Assembly (NCBI RefSeq): GCF_003260975.1
Contig: NZ_CP030041.1
Coordinates: 1,525,001 to 1,589,000, forward strand
Reading direction: 5' to 3'
DNA length: 64,000 nt
Origin: Echinicola strongylocentroti
GTDB taxonomy: Bacteria > Bacteroidota > Bacteroidia > Cytophagales > Cyclobacteriaceae
Shown here piece by piece: positions 45,142 to 55,100 of the stretch. Position numbers and translations under genes: made by a program. The notes beneath the pieces are model-generated. The model ran no database searches, had not been told where the DNA came from, and saw only the letters and a list, made by a program, of their open reading frames with translations. How positions within the stretch are numbered: the stretch's first letter is position 1; every line of letters begins with the position of its first letter.

Positions 45142-45486
45142 ACGGGGGAATAAGTATCCACCAAAACAAGTCAAACGGTTGATAAGAAGCGAAAAAATGG
45201 GGTTAAGGTTTGATTAAGTCACCAAGGAGGTTTTGGATAAACAGTATGTGATAAGCTGTTTGATTATAATTTCTTCATTTGCTCATAAAAAATTCAGTAT
45301 TGAATTCATTTTCCTATTGACAAAATCTATAAAGATTGTTGACGAATGGTTAGTCGAATTTAATGTTTTAGAATACCTTTGCGTTAATTTAAACTTAATC
45401 TAAATAAGTAAAAGAAAAAGAAGCCACGCAGCTGCCACTGCATGGCTCTTCAAAATACTACTTCTTAATTCTCCAATTAAAAAGCT
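45142..45486. other. Divergent intergenic region, 345 bp
   Basis: Holds the start regions of the sigma factor (left) and the iron-uptake receptor (right). Apart from the -7 element at 45374, only AT-rich sequence was seen; no repeat and no gene. Confidence 0.6.
45374..45381 (+). promoter_or_regulatory. Putative -7 promoter element of iron-uptake operon
   Basis: TACCTTTG is an exact match to the Bacteroidota consensus TAnnTTTG, 106 bases upstream of the receptor start. The -33 region at ~45350 reads GGTTAGTCG, only a weak match to TTG. No iron-responsive operator could be recognised. Confidence 0.45.
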
Positions 45487-47859
45487 ATGCAATATAAAAA
45501 AATATTGTTGACAGGCTGTTTCTTTGCCTTTGTATGCTGCCTATTACAAGCGCAACAACAGGTAAAAATCACCGGTAAAATCACCGACACTTCGGGAAAT
45601 CCCCTCCCGGGAGTCTTGGTTCGCGAAACCTCCTCAAACAAGGGCACGGTCAGCAATGCAGAAGGGGAGTTTGATTTTTCAGGACAACCTAATGAGACAT
45701 ACACATTGGTATGTACATTTTTGGGTTTCGAACCGCATCGGGAGACCTTTACCCTAAAGGCCCATCAACCTGCATTAAAAATCACCCTATCCGAGTCCCA
45801 GCATGACCTGTCGGAAGTGACCGTCACCGGCAAGTCCATCATTCAGGAGATTGAAGAAAAGGCATTTAACGTCGATGTCATTGACGCCAAAAAATTATAC
45901 AATACCAACCTGGATCTTGGGCACGCCTTGGACAGAGTATCTGGCATTCGTGTCAGGGAATCGGGTGGCGTAGGGTCCAATATGAACCTTTCACTGAATG
46001 GTTTTACAGGCCGACAAGTAAAGGTATTCATTGACGGAATCCCCATGGATAATTTCGGCTCATCCTTTCAGCTCAATAATATCCCCATCAACCTGGCCGA
46101 AAGGATCGAAGTGTATAAAGGGGTGGTTCCCGTAAGCCTTGGCGCGGACGCCCTTGGTGGAGCCATTAATATCGTCACGAGAAAATCCGTCAAGAGTTTT
46201 CTGGACGCTTCTTATTCCTATGGTTCCTTCAACACGCACCGAACCGCTATCAACACCGCCTATGTGGCCCCATCAGGGTTTACCATCGAGATGAATGCCT
46301 TCCAAAACTACTCGGACAATGACTATAAGGTCACCGTGGATGTGGCCGACATCAACACTGGCCAGTATTATCCTCAGCAAACGGTAAGGCGTTTCAATGA
46401 CCAATACCATAACGAAACCCTCATCACCCAGATAGGTGTCCAAAACAAATCCTATGCAGACCGATTGCTATTTGGGATTACTTTGGGCAAAATGTACAAA
46501 GAAATCCAAACTGGAGCACGGCTGGTAAGTGTCTTTGGTGACTGGCACCGCAAAGGGGGCATTATCATGCCTACGCTTAAATACCAAAAAACAGACCTTT
46601 TTACCAAAGGACTTAACGTAACCCTGAATGCCAATTATAACTTGGGCACAGAACAAAACATCGACACGGTACACCGTAGGTACAACTGGTTTCAGCAATA
46701 CCGGGAGTACGACACACCTGGAGGGGAAAGGAGTTACTCCATGTACAAATACCAAAACAATAATGCGGTAGGGTCTTTTGCGGCAGATTATAGCATCAAT
46801 GAAGCACATACCCTTTCGCTAAGCAATACCTTCAACTCCTTTAGCAGGCAAGGAAGCGACCCGCTCTTTCCAGACCAAGACCGCTACCAACAGCCTAGAG
46901 AGACCATGAAAAACATACTTGGTTTAGGATATCGCTACCAGCCCAATGCTGATATTAGCATTGCTGTCTTTGGGAAACAGTATTACCAATCCAATTATTT
47001 TGCCAAGGCCTATAACCCAACAGGGGATTATGGAGATGTGGCATATATCAATACGCGCGAGGACTTCAACTATACTGGATATGGCCTAGCTGCCACTTAT
47101 TTTGTCAACCCCAATGTCCAACTTAAGGCCTCAGCAGAAAAGACCTATCGCCTTCCCGAGCCCCAGGAGCTTTTTGGGGATATGGTCAACCTAGAAGGCA
47201 ATGTAAGCCTAAAGCCAGAAAGCAGCTATAACTATAACTTGGGTATCTTCTATAACAAAACATGGACCCCAGATCAGCGCTTGGAGATCGACGCCAACCT
47301 ACTGTATCGGGATGCCAGGGACTTTATCCGCGCCCGATTAAACACCAACCAATCCATGCAGGTAATGGACAACCTCTTCAATGTGACCAATGCAGGACTG
47401 GAAATGGATGTCAGGTATTTGCACAATCAAAACTTCACTATCGGAGCCAATCTTACCTATCAAAATCTTCGGAACAATACAAAATTTGACGAAGGACAAA
47501 CCGTGGAAAGTGTGGTATACAGAGACCGGATTCCCAATATGCCCTATCTCTTTGGCAATGCCAACGCTTCCTATACCATCAATGATGTCTTGGGGGAGCA
47601 AAAAAATGTGGTGATCGGTTATAACCTGCTGTATGTACACGCATTCTACCTCTACTGGCCAAGCTTGGGAAGTGACAAACTGGATATTCCCAAGCAAATC
47701 AGCCATGATATCAATGTCACTTACACCTTCGGCAATAACAATCGCTTCCAGTTTACTGCCGAATGCCGAAACATCCTTGACAGTAAACTGTACGACAATT
47801 TCAGCCTGCAAAAACCGGGACGAAACTTCAGTGGAAAAATCAGATATTTTATTTATTAA
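45487..47859 (+). CDS. TonB-dependent siderophore receptor (XusA-like)
   Basis: 790 residues. A signal peptide (~1-23, LLQAQ) leads to a CarboxypepD_reg-like domain (~27-108: GKITDTSGNPLPGVLVRETSSNKGTVSNAEG), a plug (~115-240: EKAFNVDVIDAKKLYNTNLDLGHALDRVSGIRVRESGG, RIEVYKGVVPVSLGADALGGAINIVTR) and a barrel ending FSGKIRYFIY. The size matches siderophore receptors rather than SusC proteins. The next genes encode a DUF4374 lipoprotein and a PepSY protein, the same order as the XusABC xenosiderophore system of Bacteroides thetaiotaomicron as I remember it. It imports iron chelates across the outer membrane. Confidence 0.92.
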   Translation: MQYKKILLTGCFFAFVCCLLQAQQQVKITGKITDTSGNPLPGVLVRETSSNKGTVSNAEGEFDFSGQPNETYTLVCTFLGFEPHRETFTLKAHQPALKITLSESQHDLSEVTVTGKSIIQEIEEKAFNVDVIDAKKLYNTNLDLGHALDRVSGIRVRESGGVGSNMNLSLNGFTGRQVKVFIDGIPMDNFGSSFQLNNIPINLAERIEVYKGVVPVSLGADALGGAINIVTRKSVKSFLDASYSYGSFNTHRTAINTAYVAPSGFTIEMNAFQNYSDNDYKVTVDVADINTGQYYPQQTVRRFNDQYHNETLITQIGVQNKSYADRLLFGITLGKMYKEIQTGARLVSVFGDWHRKGGIIMPTLKYQKTDLFTKGLNVTLNANYNLGTEQNIDTVHRRYNWFQQYREYDTPGGERSYSMYKYQNNNAVGSFAADYSINEAHTLSLSNTFNSFSRQGSDPLFPDQDRYQQPRETMKNILGLGYRYQPNADISIAVFGKQYYQSNYFAKAYNPTGDYGDVAYINTREDFNYTGYGLAATYFVNPNVQLKASAEKTYRLPEPQELFGDMVNLEGNVSLKPESSYNYNLGIFYNKTWTPDQRLEIDANLLYRDARDFIRARLNTNQSMQVMDNLFNVTNAGLEMDVRYLHNQNFTIGANLTYQNLRNNTKFDEGQTVESVVYRDRIPNMPYLFGNANASYTINDVLGEQKNVVIGYNLLYVHAFYLYWPSLGSDKLDIPKQISHDINVTYTFGNNNRFQFTAECRNILDSKLYDNFSLQKPGRNFSGKIRYFIY

Positions 47860-47871
47860 TTACCTAAAATT

Positions 47872-49101
47872 ATGAAAACAAAATTGAACTCTTGGCTAGG
47901 AGCCAGTGCGCTAGCGGCCTTCACCCTAATGGGATGCACCAACGACGATGGACCTGACGGTCCAGGCTATGTTTCGGAAAGGTTTGTCATTGCTTCCACG
48001 CCAACAGCCTCTGACGGCGTAGCCGATTACCTTCTTACGGCAGAATCCCTTACTTCCGGTACTATCAGTACGGTAGGGAACGGCATCGAGCAGGATGGGA
48101 CCTATCGGTATTACATTACTATCAACAACAAGTTCTTCAGCTTGCTTTACGGTCAGGGCAATCCCGGTGCTGTGACCACCTATCAGCTGAACAACCAAGG
48201 AGAATTGGCAAAGTTGTCCGACTTTCAGGCTGAAACCGTTCAGGCATTTGCCGAAATCGACGACGATCTATTGATGATGAAAATCCCTCGATCAGGTGCT
48301 GAAGATGCGACTTGGTATCAGTTGGACACCGACCTGCTCCAGATCACCAATGATGGGCTTACCAATGTAGTCGACGTAGCAAACAATGGAGAAAGGGCTC
48401 ATTTCACCTGGCTTACCCAAGTGGGGGACAAGGTATTTGCCCCATATATGAGCATCAAGGGGTGCTGTGACGATACTTTTGGCACCAATAATCCCGACAG
48501 TGCTTGGGTGGCCGTCTATGACTACCCCTCCATGGAACTCGAAAAAGTCATTAAAGACGACAGGACCAGCTATATCGGCCGCTACTTTACCGAAGGCCTT
48601 ACCGAAGTAGAAAATGGAGATGTTTATGCTTTCTCCTCCAGTGTAGCCACTACCAATGGAGATGCATCATCTTCCCTCCCATCTGCATTTGTAAGGATCA
48701 AAGCCGGAGAGACTGAGTTTGATGATAGTTACTATTTCAATATCGAAGAGGTGGCTGATGGCTACCATGTCACTGACAAAACCTACCTGGGCAACGGTAA
48801 GTTTGTCGTAAATATGCACAACGAAAAGGGTGCCTATACCACTGGCGCCAGACTGGGCATCGTGGACGTATATGAGGAATCTTTCAAATGGGTAAGTGGC
48901 ACCCCTGATGCTGCATCTGTCCTAAGAGTCACCACTAATAATTATTCCCTGATGGACGGCAACACCGCTTATATCGGCTTCACCACTGAACAAGGAAGCT
49001 GGGTATATGAAGTGGATGCCAATGCTGCCACGGCCACACAAGGCCTCAAAGTAGAAGGTGGCACGATCACGGCCATCAGCAAACTGGATGTTGCTGAATA
49101 A
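47872..49101 (+). CDS. DUF4374 surface lipoprotein (XusB-like)
   Basis: 409 residues with lipobox TLMGC and C22. The rest is a propeller-like DUF4374 protein: RFVIASTPTASDGVADYLLTAE (~41-62), TYRYYITINNKFFSLLYGQGNPG, ERAHFTWLTQVGDKVFAPYMS, YIGRYFTEGLTEVENGDVYAFSSS and YIGFTTEQGSWVYEVDANAA. In XusABC this protein binds ferric siderophores at the surface and hands them to the receptor. It follows the receptor gene by 12 bases. The role is inferred from family and order. Confidence 0.88.
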   Translation: MKTKLNSWLGASALAAFTLMGCTNDDGPDGPGYVSERFVIASTPTASDGVADYLLTAESLTSGTISTVGNGIEQDGTYRYYITINNKFFSLLYGQGNPGAVTTYQLNNQGELAKLSDFQAETVQAFAEIDDDLLMMKIPRSGAEDATWYQLDTDLLQITNDGLTNVVDVANNGERAHFTWLTQVGDKVFAPYMSIKGCCDDTFGTNNPDSAWVAVYDYPSMELEKVIKDDRTSYIGRYFTEGLTEVENGDVYAFSSSVATTNGDASSSLPSAFVRIKAGETEFDDSYYFNIEEVADGYHVTDKTYLGNGKFVVNMHNEKGAYTTGARLGIVDVYEESFKWVSGTPDAASVLRVTTNNYSLMDGNTAYIGFTTEQGSWVYEVDANAATATQGLKVEGGTITAISKLDVAE

Positions 49102-49112
49102 TTGACCTCAAT

Positions 49113-49150
49113 AAGCTGCCAGAAAAGGGATTACATTTTCTGGCAGCTTT
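49113..49150 (+). promoter_or_regulatory. Intercistronic hairpin after DUF4374 gene
   Basis: A perfect 14-bp stem (AAGCTGCCAGAAAA with TTTTCTGGCAGCTT, 9-base loop) is followed by only TTT-CCC-TTT. It lies between the lipoprotein and PepSY genes, and could act as a partial terminator that lowers expression of the third gene. Confidence 0.65.
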
Positions 49151-49184
49151 CCCTTTCACCCATCCCCTGTTTTCCACATACCTT

Positions 49185-50402
49185 ATGAAACCATCTAAGC
49201 CGCATAAAAACACAAAGAAAAACCGTTCACTTTTTTATCGCATATCTGCGTGGCTGCACCTTTGGTTGGGCTTGGCTTCCGGTATCGTGGTGGTCATCAT
49301 CAGCTTGACGGCTGCACTGTTGACATTTGAAGAGGAAATCAGATTGGCCTTGGAAGCCTCCCGAGAAAAAGTCACCAAGCAAGAAGGCCAAGTCCTCTTG
49401 CCTCCCTCACAACTTGCCACAGCAGTAAAGGATAAATATGGCTGGCCGTCGGTCTATGGTGTCATGTACCGAGGAGAAGGCAGAAGTGCCATGATTCCCT
49501 ACTATAAGGATCGTTCGAATTACCAACAGGCCTTGGTAAACCCTTACACTGGGGAAGTCCTTCATAACCGAAAGTTAAACGATGATTTTTTCAGATTTAT
49601 GCTGATGGGGCATTATCAGCTATGGCTACCCAGATCAATAGGCAAGCCCGTCGTGGCTTATAGCACCTTGATTTTTGTCATTGCGCTTATCACCGGGCTG
49701 GTGCTCTGGTGGCCAAAAAAATGGACACGGGCGACCAAAAACGCCGGCTTTAAGGTAAAATGGCCCGCCACTCCCAAACGCTTCAATTACGACTTACACA
49801 ATGTAGTGGGCTTTTATTCACTATTGATTGCATTGGTCCTGGCCCTTACGGGAATGGTCTATGGCATGGAGTGGTTCAGGAACACCTCGTATTGGGTTGC
49901 TTCTGGTGGCGAAACGGAGGTGTTTGAACGCCTGCACTCGGATACCACACTAGTCTCTCCAAAAGGACAAGTAGATGAGGATATCCTGATAGCTAATCTG
50001 CTAAAAAGTGGACTGGATCCAGCTCAAAACCGCTTCAGTATTTTTTACCCTCGGGGAGCAGCTGGAGTATGGAACCTACAAGTAAACCCTAGCCTTATCA
50101 ATACCTTCCAGAGCCGCAACTATCATTTCGAGCAAGGAAGTCTAAACCTACTAAAAAAAGATCCGGCCTTCTCTAACGCAAATGGTGGAGACCAGCTAAT
50201 GAAGCTCAACTACGACCTCCATCTAGGAATCATCGGCGGCATATGGACCAAGATCATTGCTTTCTTGGTATGTATCATCTCTGCCAGCCTGCCCATCACG
50301 GGTTTTATCATCTGGTGGGGAAAGGAGAAGAAAAAGCGAAAGAATAAGGCAAAGTCCAAGCAAAAAGCGACACAACAAAGAAGAACGCTAGTGCCCGCAT
50401 AA
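49185..50402 (+). CDS. PepSY-domain inner-membrane protein (XusC-like ferric reductase family)
   Basis: 405 residues. The PepSY_TM architecture shows TM1 ~22-45 (WLHLWLGLASGIVVVIISLTAALLTFEEEI), TM2 ~155-178 (STLIFVIALITGLVLWWPKKW), TM3 ~205-228 (HNVVGFYSLLIALVLALTGMVYGMEW) and TM4 ~345-385 (LHLGIIGGIWTKIIAFLVCIISASLPITGFIIWW). His residues in TM1, TM3 and TM4 could bind haem. The family is linked to reduction and release of iron from siderophores. The C-terminus is a Lys-rich tail. It is the third gene of the iron set, 83 bases after the lipoprotein gene. Confidence 0.9.
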   Translation: MKPSKPHKNTKKNRSLFYRISAWLHLWLGLASGIVVVIISLTAALLTFEEEIRLALEASREKVTKQEGQVLLPPSQLATAVKDKYGWPSVYGVMYRGEGRSAMIPYYKDRSNYQQALVNPYTGEVLHNRKLNDDFFRFMLMGHYQLWLPRSIGKPVVAYSTLIFVIALITGLVLWWPKKWTRATKNAGFKVKWPATPKRFNYDLHNVVGFYSLLIALVLALTGMVYGMEWFRNTSYWVASGGETEVFERLHSDTTLVSPKGQVDEDILIANLLKSGLDPAQNRFSIFYPRGAAGVWNLQVNPSLINTFQSRNYHFEQGSLNLLKKDPAFSNANGGDQLMKLNYDLHLGIIGGIWTKIIAFLVCIISASLPITGFIIWWGKEKKKRKNKAKSKQKATQQRRTLVPA

Positions 50403-50415
50403 TACGCCAATGAGT

Positions 50416-50581
50416 TCTTGAACCCGTAATACAGCCTAACAGCTAGGGGCGGTTAAACAAGGTACACCGTAGCGGTGCTAGGCTCACACGTCCAAACCAA
50501 CTGATTGTCATACACCTTCAGCTCATCCCGACATCCGATGGGACAGGCCACTACGACGCCTAATGCATAAATCGGCTGCAA
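50416..50581 (+). repeat. Family A repeat copy
   Basis: Contains AACCCGTAATACAGCCTAAC at the left end, ACACCGTAGCGGTGCTAGGC and CCAAACCAACTGATTGTC inside, and CGCCTAATGCATAAATCGG at the right end. It fills the gap between convergent operons. Confidence 0.65.
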
Positions 50582-50583
50582 GA

Positions 50584-50618
50584 AAAAGAGGGACACTTCT
50601 AAAAAGTGCCCCTCTTTT
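50584..50618. terminator. Bidirectional terminator between convergent operons
   Basis: AAAAGAGGG-a-CACTT pairs with AAGTG-c-CCCTCTTTT. It has A/T tracts on both sides, so it can stop both the iron operon (plus) and SusCD module 2 (minus). Confidence 0.85.
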
Positions 50619-50636
50619 GTTATGGTTCATCCCTGA

Positions 50637-52139
50637 TTAGTACCCTGTATTTTGGACCAAGTTAGGATTGTTTCTGATCTCTGCTGTTGGTATGGGGAAG
50701 AGTAACTCCCGCTCTTTAAGGACAGGTCCATATACAAATTGATGGCCCACGTAATCCTCAAATTGTCCAGTGGTTACATTAAACGCTTTTCTCAATCGTA
50801 CCATATCAAACCACGTTTTGTTCTCAAAAGACAGCTCAAACCATTTTTCTTTCCATATTTCTTCTCTGAGGACTTCCTTGCTCAGCCCCGCTAACGGATC
50901 CAGTCCTGCTCTTTCCCTTATTTCATTGACAGCATCATAGGCCTTGGCATTGGGACCTTCTGCTTCGTTAGAGGCTTCTGCAAATATCAGCAAAGCCTCT
51001 GCATACCGCATCACTGGCCAATTGAGACCACTACTGGTGGTATTGGTCTGGGCTTCCTCATCAAAATGCTTAAACAGGTAATAATCCCCCAACTCAATTA
51101 CCTCATCTCTATCTGATCGCAGGGAATAACTTGTGTAGTAAAATGCTTTTTCCTCCGCGCGCTTATCGCCATCTGGGTAAGCCTTGACAAAATTCTCATC
51201 AGCAAAAATCCCCCCAGTCTCTGCACTGTAGTTGGATATCCCCCTGTTATAAGGAATTATGGAGACCTGCCAGGTCGAAGGCATCAGGTAAGGTGCAAAT
51301 TGAATCATAAAGATATTTTCGCCCAGATTTTTTTGGGCAGGCTCATGTAGATCGTCATAGGAAGCAAAAAGGGAAAACTCCCCCGAGTCTATCACTTCTT
51401 CAGCCTTCTCAGCAGCCAAGGAATAATACTCATCCCCCATCTGCAACGGATACCCTGCCATAGTCAGATAAACCGAAGCTAACATGGTCTTGACAGCCCC
51501 CATGGACGCACGTCCCGTAGGATCCCGAAAAGCCAGACCGGTTTTTTCGGCTTCCAATAAGTCTGCCACTATGGTATTGTAGACATCCGCTGGATCAGCA
51601 GGACTGGCCAGTAGCTGATCAGATGACAGATCGATCGGCTCGGTGATCAACGGTATATTGCCGAATAACCTCACTAGATGAAAATAGTAATACGCCCGCA
51701 TAAAATACGCTTCTCCAAGCAGCTGACTTTTCAGCCCTTCATCCATGTTTATGGCGGGAATTTGGTCTATGGCCAAGTTGGCATTGGCAATCCCCCGGTA
51801 ATAATTCGTCCAATACGTTTGGCCGTAGCCATTGTCGGAGTTATTGATCAGGTTTTTGACAAACAGGCTGTATTGGGCTTGGCCCAGATCAGTATCTGCT
51901 AAGCCCGTGGCAAATTCTGTCATCATCCACGCTCCCCCTCCAAAGCCACTTTGGGTGATCGGCCGTAAGCTTTCATAGATCGCATTCACCACCGAGGTAG
52001 CATGTTCTGGCTTGGTGAAGTAATTCTCAAGTGTAAAATTAGAACGGTCTTTTTCATCGAGAAAATCCGTACATCCGCCACCAAATACTGCCACCAGCAT
52101 TATCAGCACTTTATATTTTAGATTTTTTAGTCCTTTCAT
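50637..52139 (-). CDS. SusD/RagB-family nutrient-binding lipoprotein (module 2)
   Basis: 500 residues. The lipobox FGGGC (C23) is followed by TDFLDEKDRSNF. Core features are YRGIANANLAIDQIP, LGEAYFMRAYYYFHLVRLFGNIPLITEPIDL (~138-168), RYAEALLIFAEASNEAEGPNAKAYDAVNEIRERAGL, EIWKEKWFELSFENKTWFDMVRLR and LLFPIPTAEIRNNPNLVQNTGY. It is shorter than the module 1 SusD and clearly different in ligand region. It follows the SusC gene by 14 bases. Confidence 0.95.
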   Translation of the reverse strand: MKGLKNLKYKVLIMLVAVFGGGCTDFLDEKDRSNFTLENYFTKPEHATSVVNAIYESLRPITQSGFGGGAWMMTEFATGLADTDLGQAQYSLFVKNLINNSDNGYGQTYWTNYYRGIANANLAIDQIPAINMDEGLKSQLLGEAYFMRAYYYFHLVRLFGNIPLITEPIDLSSDQLLASPADPADVYNTIVADLLEAEKTGLAFRDPTGRASMGAVKTMLASVYLTMAGYPLQMGDEYYSLAAEKAEEVIDSGEFSLFASYDDLHEPAQKNLGENIFMIQFAPYLMPSTWQVSIIPYNRGISNYSAETGGIFADENFVKAYPDGDKRAEEKAFYYTSYSLRSDRDEVIELGDYYLFKHFDEEAQTNTTSSGLNWPVMRYAEALLIFAEASNEAEGPNAKAYDAVNEIRERAGLDPLAGLSKEVLREEIWKEKWFELSFENKTWFDMVRLRKAFNVTTGQFEDYVGHQFVYGPVLKERELLFPIPTAEIRNNPNLVQNTGY

Positions 52140-52153
52140 CGTTCAGCTTCAGT

Positions 52154-55100
52154 TTATAGTGTGACATTTACCCCGAGCATAAACACCCTAGGTTTAGGAT
52201 ACGCATACAGGTCCACCCCTTGGTCAAATGCAGCCCCCGAAGTGGATACTTCCGGATCATACCCCTCATATTCGGTGGACAAAAAGAAATTCTGTACCGA
52301 CACAAATGCCCTGAGATTATAGAGATTTAATCGTTCCAGCAGGTCGCCATTGAAGTTATAGGCCAAGAGCAGGTTTCTTCCCCTGATAAACGAAGCCTCT
52401 CGTACACGATCCGAATCATTGTTGGTATTATAGCCAGCTACAAGGGGGCGGATCTGAGCGACGTTCGTGTTTTGGTTTTCGGGTGTCCAAGCATTCAGTA
52501 CTGTTCTGAAACTATTGGCTATGCCCGTACGGTCTTCAGCAGAGTGCTTGCTCCTGAACAACACATCATTTCCATAACTATACTGAATATCCACCAAAAG
52601 CTCAAAACCCTTGTACCTAAACGTATTGGCAAACGTACCAAAGCCGTCCGGAATCCCCTTTCCTATGATCACCCTATCGGCATCATTGATCTCGCCATCT
52701 TCATTGACATCCCTGTACTTGATATCTCCGGGCAGCTTATTGTATTCTGCTGCTACGGAAGCCTCATCGGTATCCCAGGTTCCCTCATGGACAAACCCAA
52801 AGAAAGACCCTACTGGCTCCCCTTTTCTCACGATGGTCGATCCCAGAAAAATATCCGATCCCCCAGCAAGTTCAGTCACCTTGTTCTTGTTGATGGAGAT
52901 ATTAAAGGTGGTACTCCATGAGAAATTTTCCTTCTCTATATTGACGGTATTCAAGCCGATCTCTATCCCCTTGTTTTCCATACTTCCCACATTTTGGCTC
53001 ACGACAGTATAGCCACTACTGGAAGGCACTGGCGCACTCAGCAGCATATCTTCGGTGATTTTACGATACAAGTCCAATTCAAGCATAAAGCGGTTCTGGA
53101 TCAAGCCTAGCTCCACCCCAAAATCCACTTGGGTGGTTTTTTCCCATTTTAGGTCAGGATTGGCCAATCGTCCAACTCCCTGACCTATTTCTCGTTGGTT
53201 ATCAAAGATTACTGCATAGCTGCCCATACCTGCCAGCGCTTGGTAAGCGGTGATTTCTGAATTTCCGGTCTGCCCAATACTGGCCCTGAACTTCAAATTC
53301 GAAATCAGCTTGCTGGCATTCAAAAACTGTTCGTCAGACGCCCTCCAGGCAATGGCCGCAGAGGGGAAAAACGCAAACCTGTTTTCTTCACCAAACTTTG
53401 AGGACCCGTCAGCCCGTCCAGTCAGGGTAAACAAGTACTTGTCTTTCAAACTATAATTTATTCTCGAAAAGTAGGAGTTCAATCCGTATGCTGTTGTGCC
53501 TGATTGTGGCTGGATCGCATTGGCACCTGCTCCGAGGTTATTATACTGGAAGTAATCATCCTGGAAATTTTGGGACCTCGCCATGGAGTAGAAATCGTCC
53601 ACGTGCTGCCAAGATAATCCTAGCATGGCATTAAGATGGTGATCATCATTGATCTGCTTATCGTAGGTCAGGTAATTTTCAAACTGCCAAGAATTACGTC
53701 GGTCATTTCTCACATAGGCATCGCCACGCTGGTTTTTTGCAATGTAATTCAGGTCTCTTCCTCCGTAATAGTCGTTGCGCTGATTAATAATATTAGCAGA
53801 GACACTGGAACGTAGCTCTAGTCCCTTTGCCAAGAAAAAATTGGCATAGACATTACCGATCAATGTTTGGGTGTTGAGCAGGTATTTACGTTCATTGACC
53901 ACATGGATAGGGTTATTTCCTCCTTCCATACCGGGGTAGTCCTCATTACCGCCCCAAGAGCCATCAGGATAGCGCACCGGGATGATCGGCAGCTCTTCCA
54001 GCACCTGACGCATGGCGACGATTCCTCCACCGCCAAGAGGGTCCACTTGACTTTCCTTTTGGTCATTATAGCTGAGTACGCCCCCTATTTTGACCCAGTC
54101 CTTCACTTTACTGTCAAAAACAAACCTAGTGGAATACCGCTTCATCCATGACTCAGCCATGAGGCCATCTTCGTCCCTATAGCCCAAGTACAATCCATAA
54201 TTCCCGTCGGCATTGCCACCGGTGACGCTGAGCTGATGATTCTGGGTAAAGGCCGGTTTAAATGACTCCTCTTGCCAGTCTGTGTCGTAAAGAGGGTTGC
54301 CGTTTTCATCAAAAAGACGCGGATCTGTTCTCTTCAATTTTGGGTCTTCATAAATGCCATTTGCCCAGCCTATAGGGTCGTATTTTTGTGCATTTTGATA
54401 AGCCAAGTCTTCAGTGGCCAAAAACTCCTCCGAATTCAACAAGGGGATTTTCCTTGGCAGAACACCCACGCTATAATTGCCCTCGTAGGAGATTCTCGCA
54501 CCGTCTTTCCCACCTCTTTTGGTGGTCACCAGAATAACGCCATTAGCCCCTCTGGCTCCATAAATCGCCGTAGCAGAGGCATCTTTCAATACTTCAATGG
54601 ATGCGATATCGCCGGGATTAATATAATCAATCGGCGTACTTCCATTGGCCAGTCCACCCGCGTTAAGGATCACTCCATCGATCACATATAACGGATCATT
54701 GGCAATGCTGACGGATGTGTTGCCCCGGATACGGATGTTTGCACGACCTCCGGGACGGCCGGAATTAACGGACACATTCACCCCCTGCACTCTCCCTGAA
54801 AGATTTTGGCTCAAACTGGCGGAAGGCCGCTCGTTCAGTTCCTTTCCTCCTACCGATCCTACTGCACCGGTAAGGTCCGACTTCTTCTGGGTACCATAGC
54901 CGATCACAATCACTTCATCAAGCGCTTCGGTATCCGAAACCAGTTCGACATCGATCTTCTGCTGGCTTCCTACCTGGATTTCTTGCGTCTGCATCCCTAT
55001 GAAGCTGAAGATCAATACTGACTCCTCTGTGGCTACCTCTATGCGGTAAGTCCCGTCAATGTCGGTGACGGTACCATTGGTGGTGCCTTTTTCTAATATA

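Noticed and set aside
2846..50581. Family A/B repeats as a CRISPR array
   Set aside because: Copies are kilobases apart, of unequal length and without regular spacers or cas genes.
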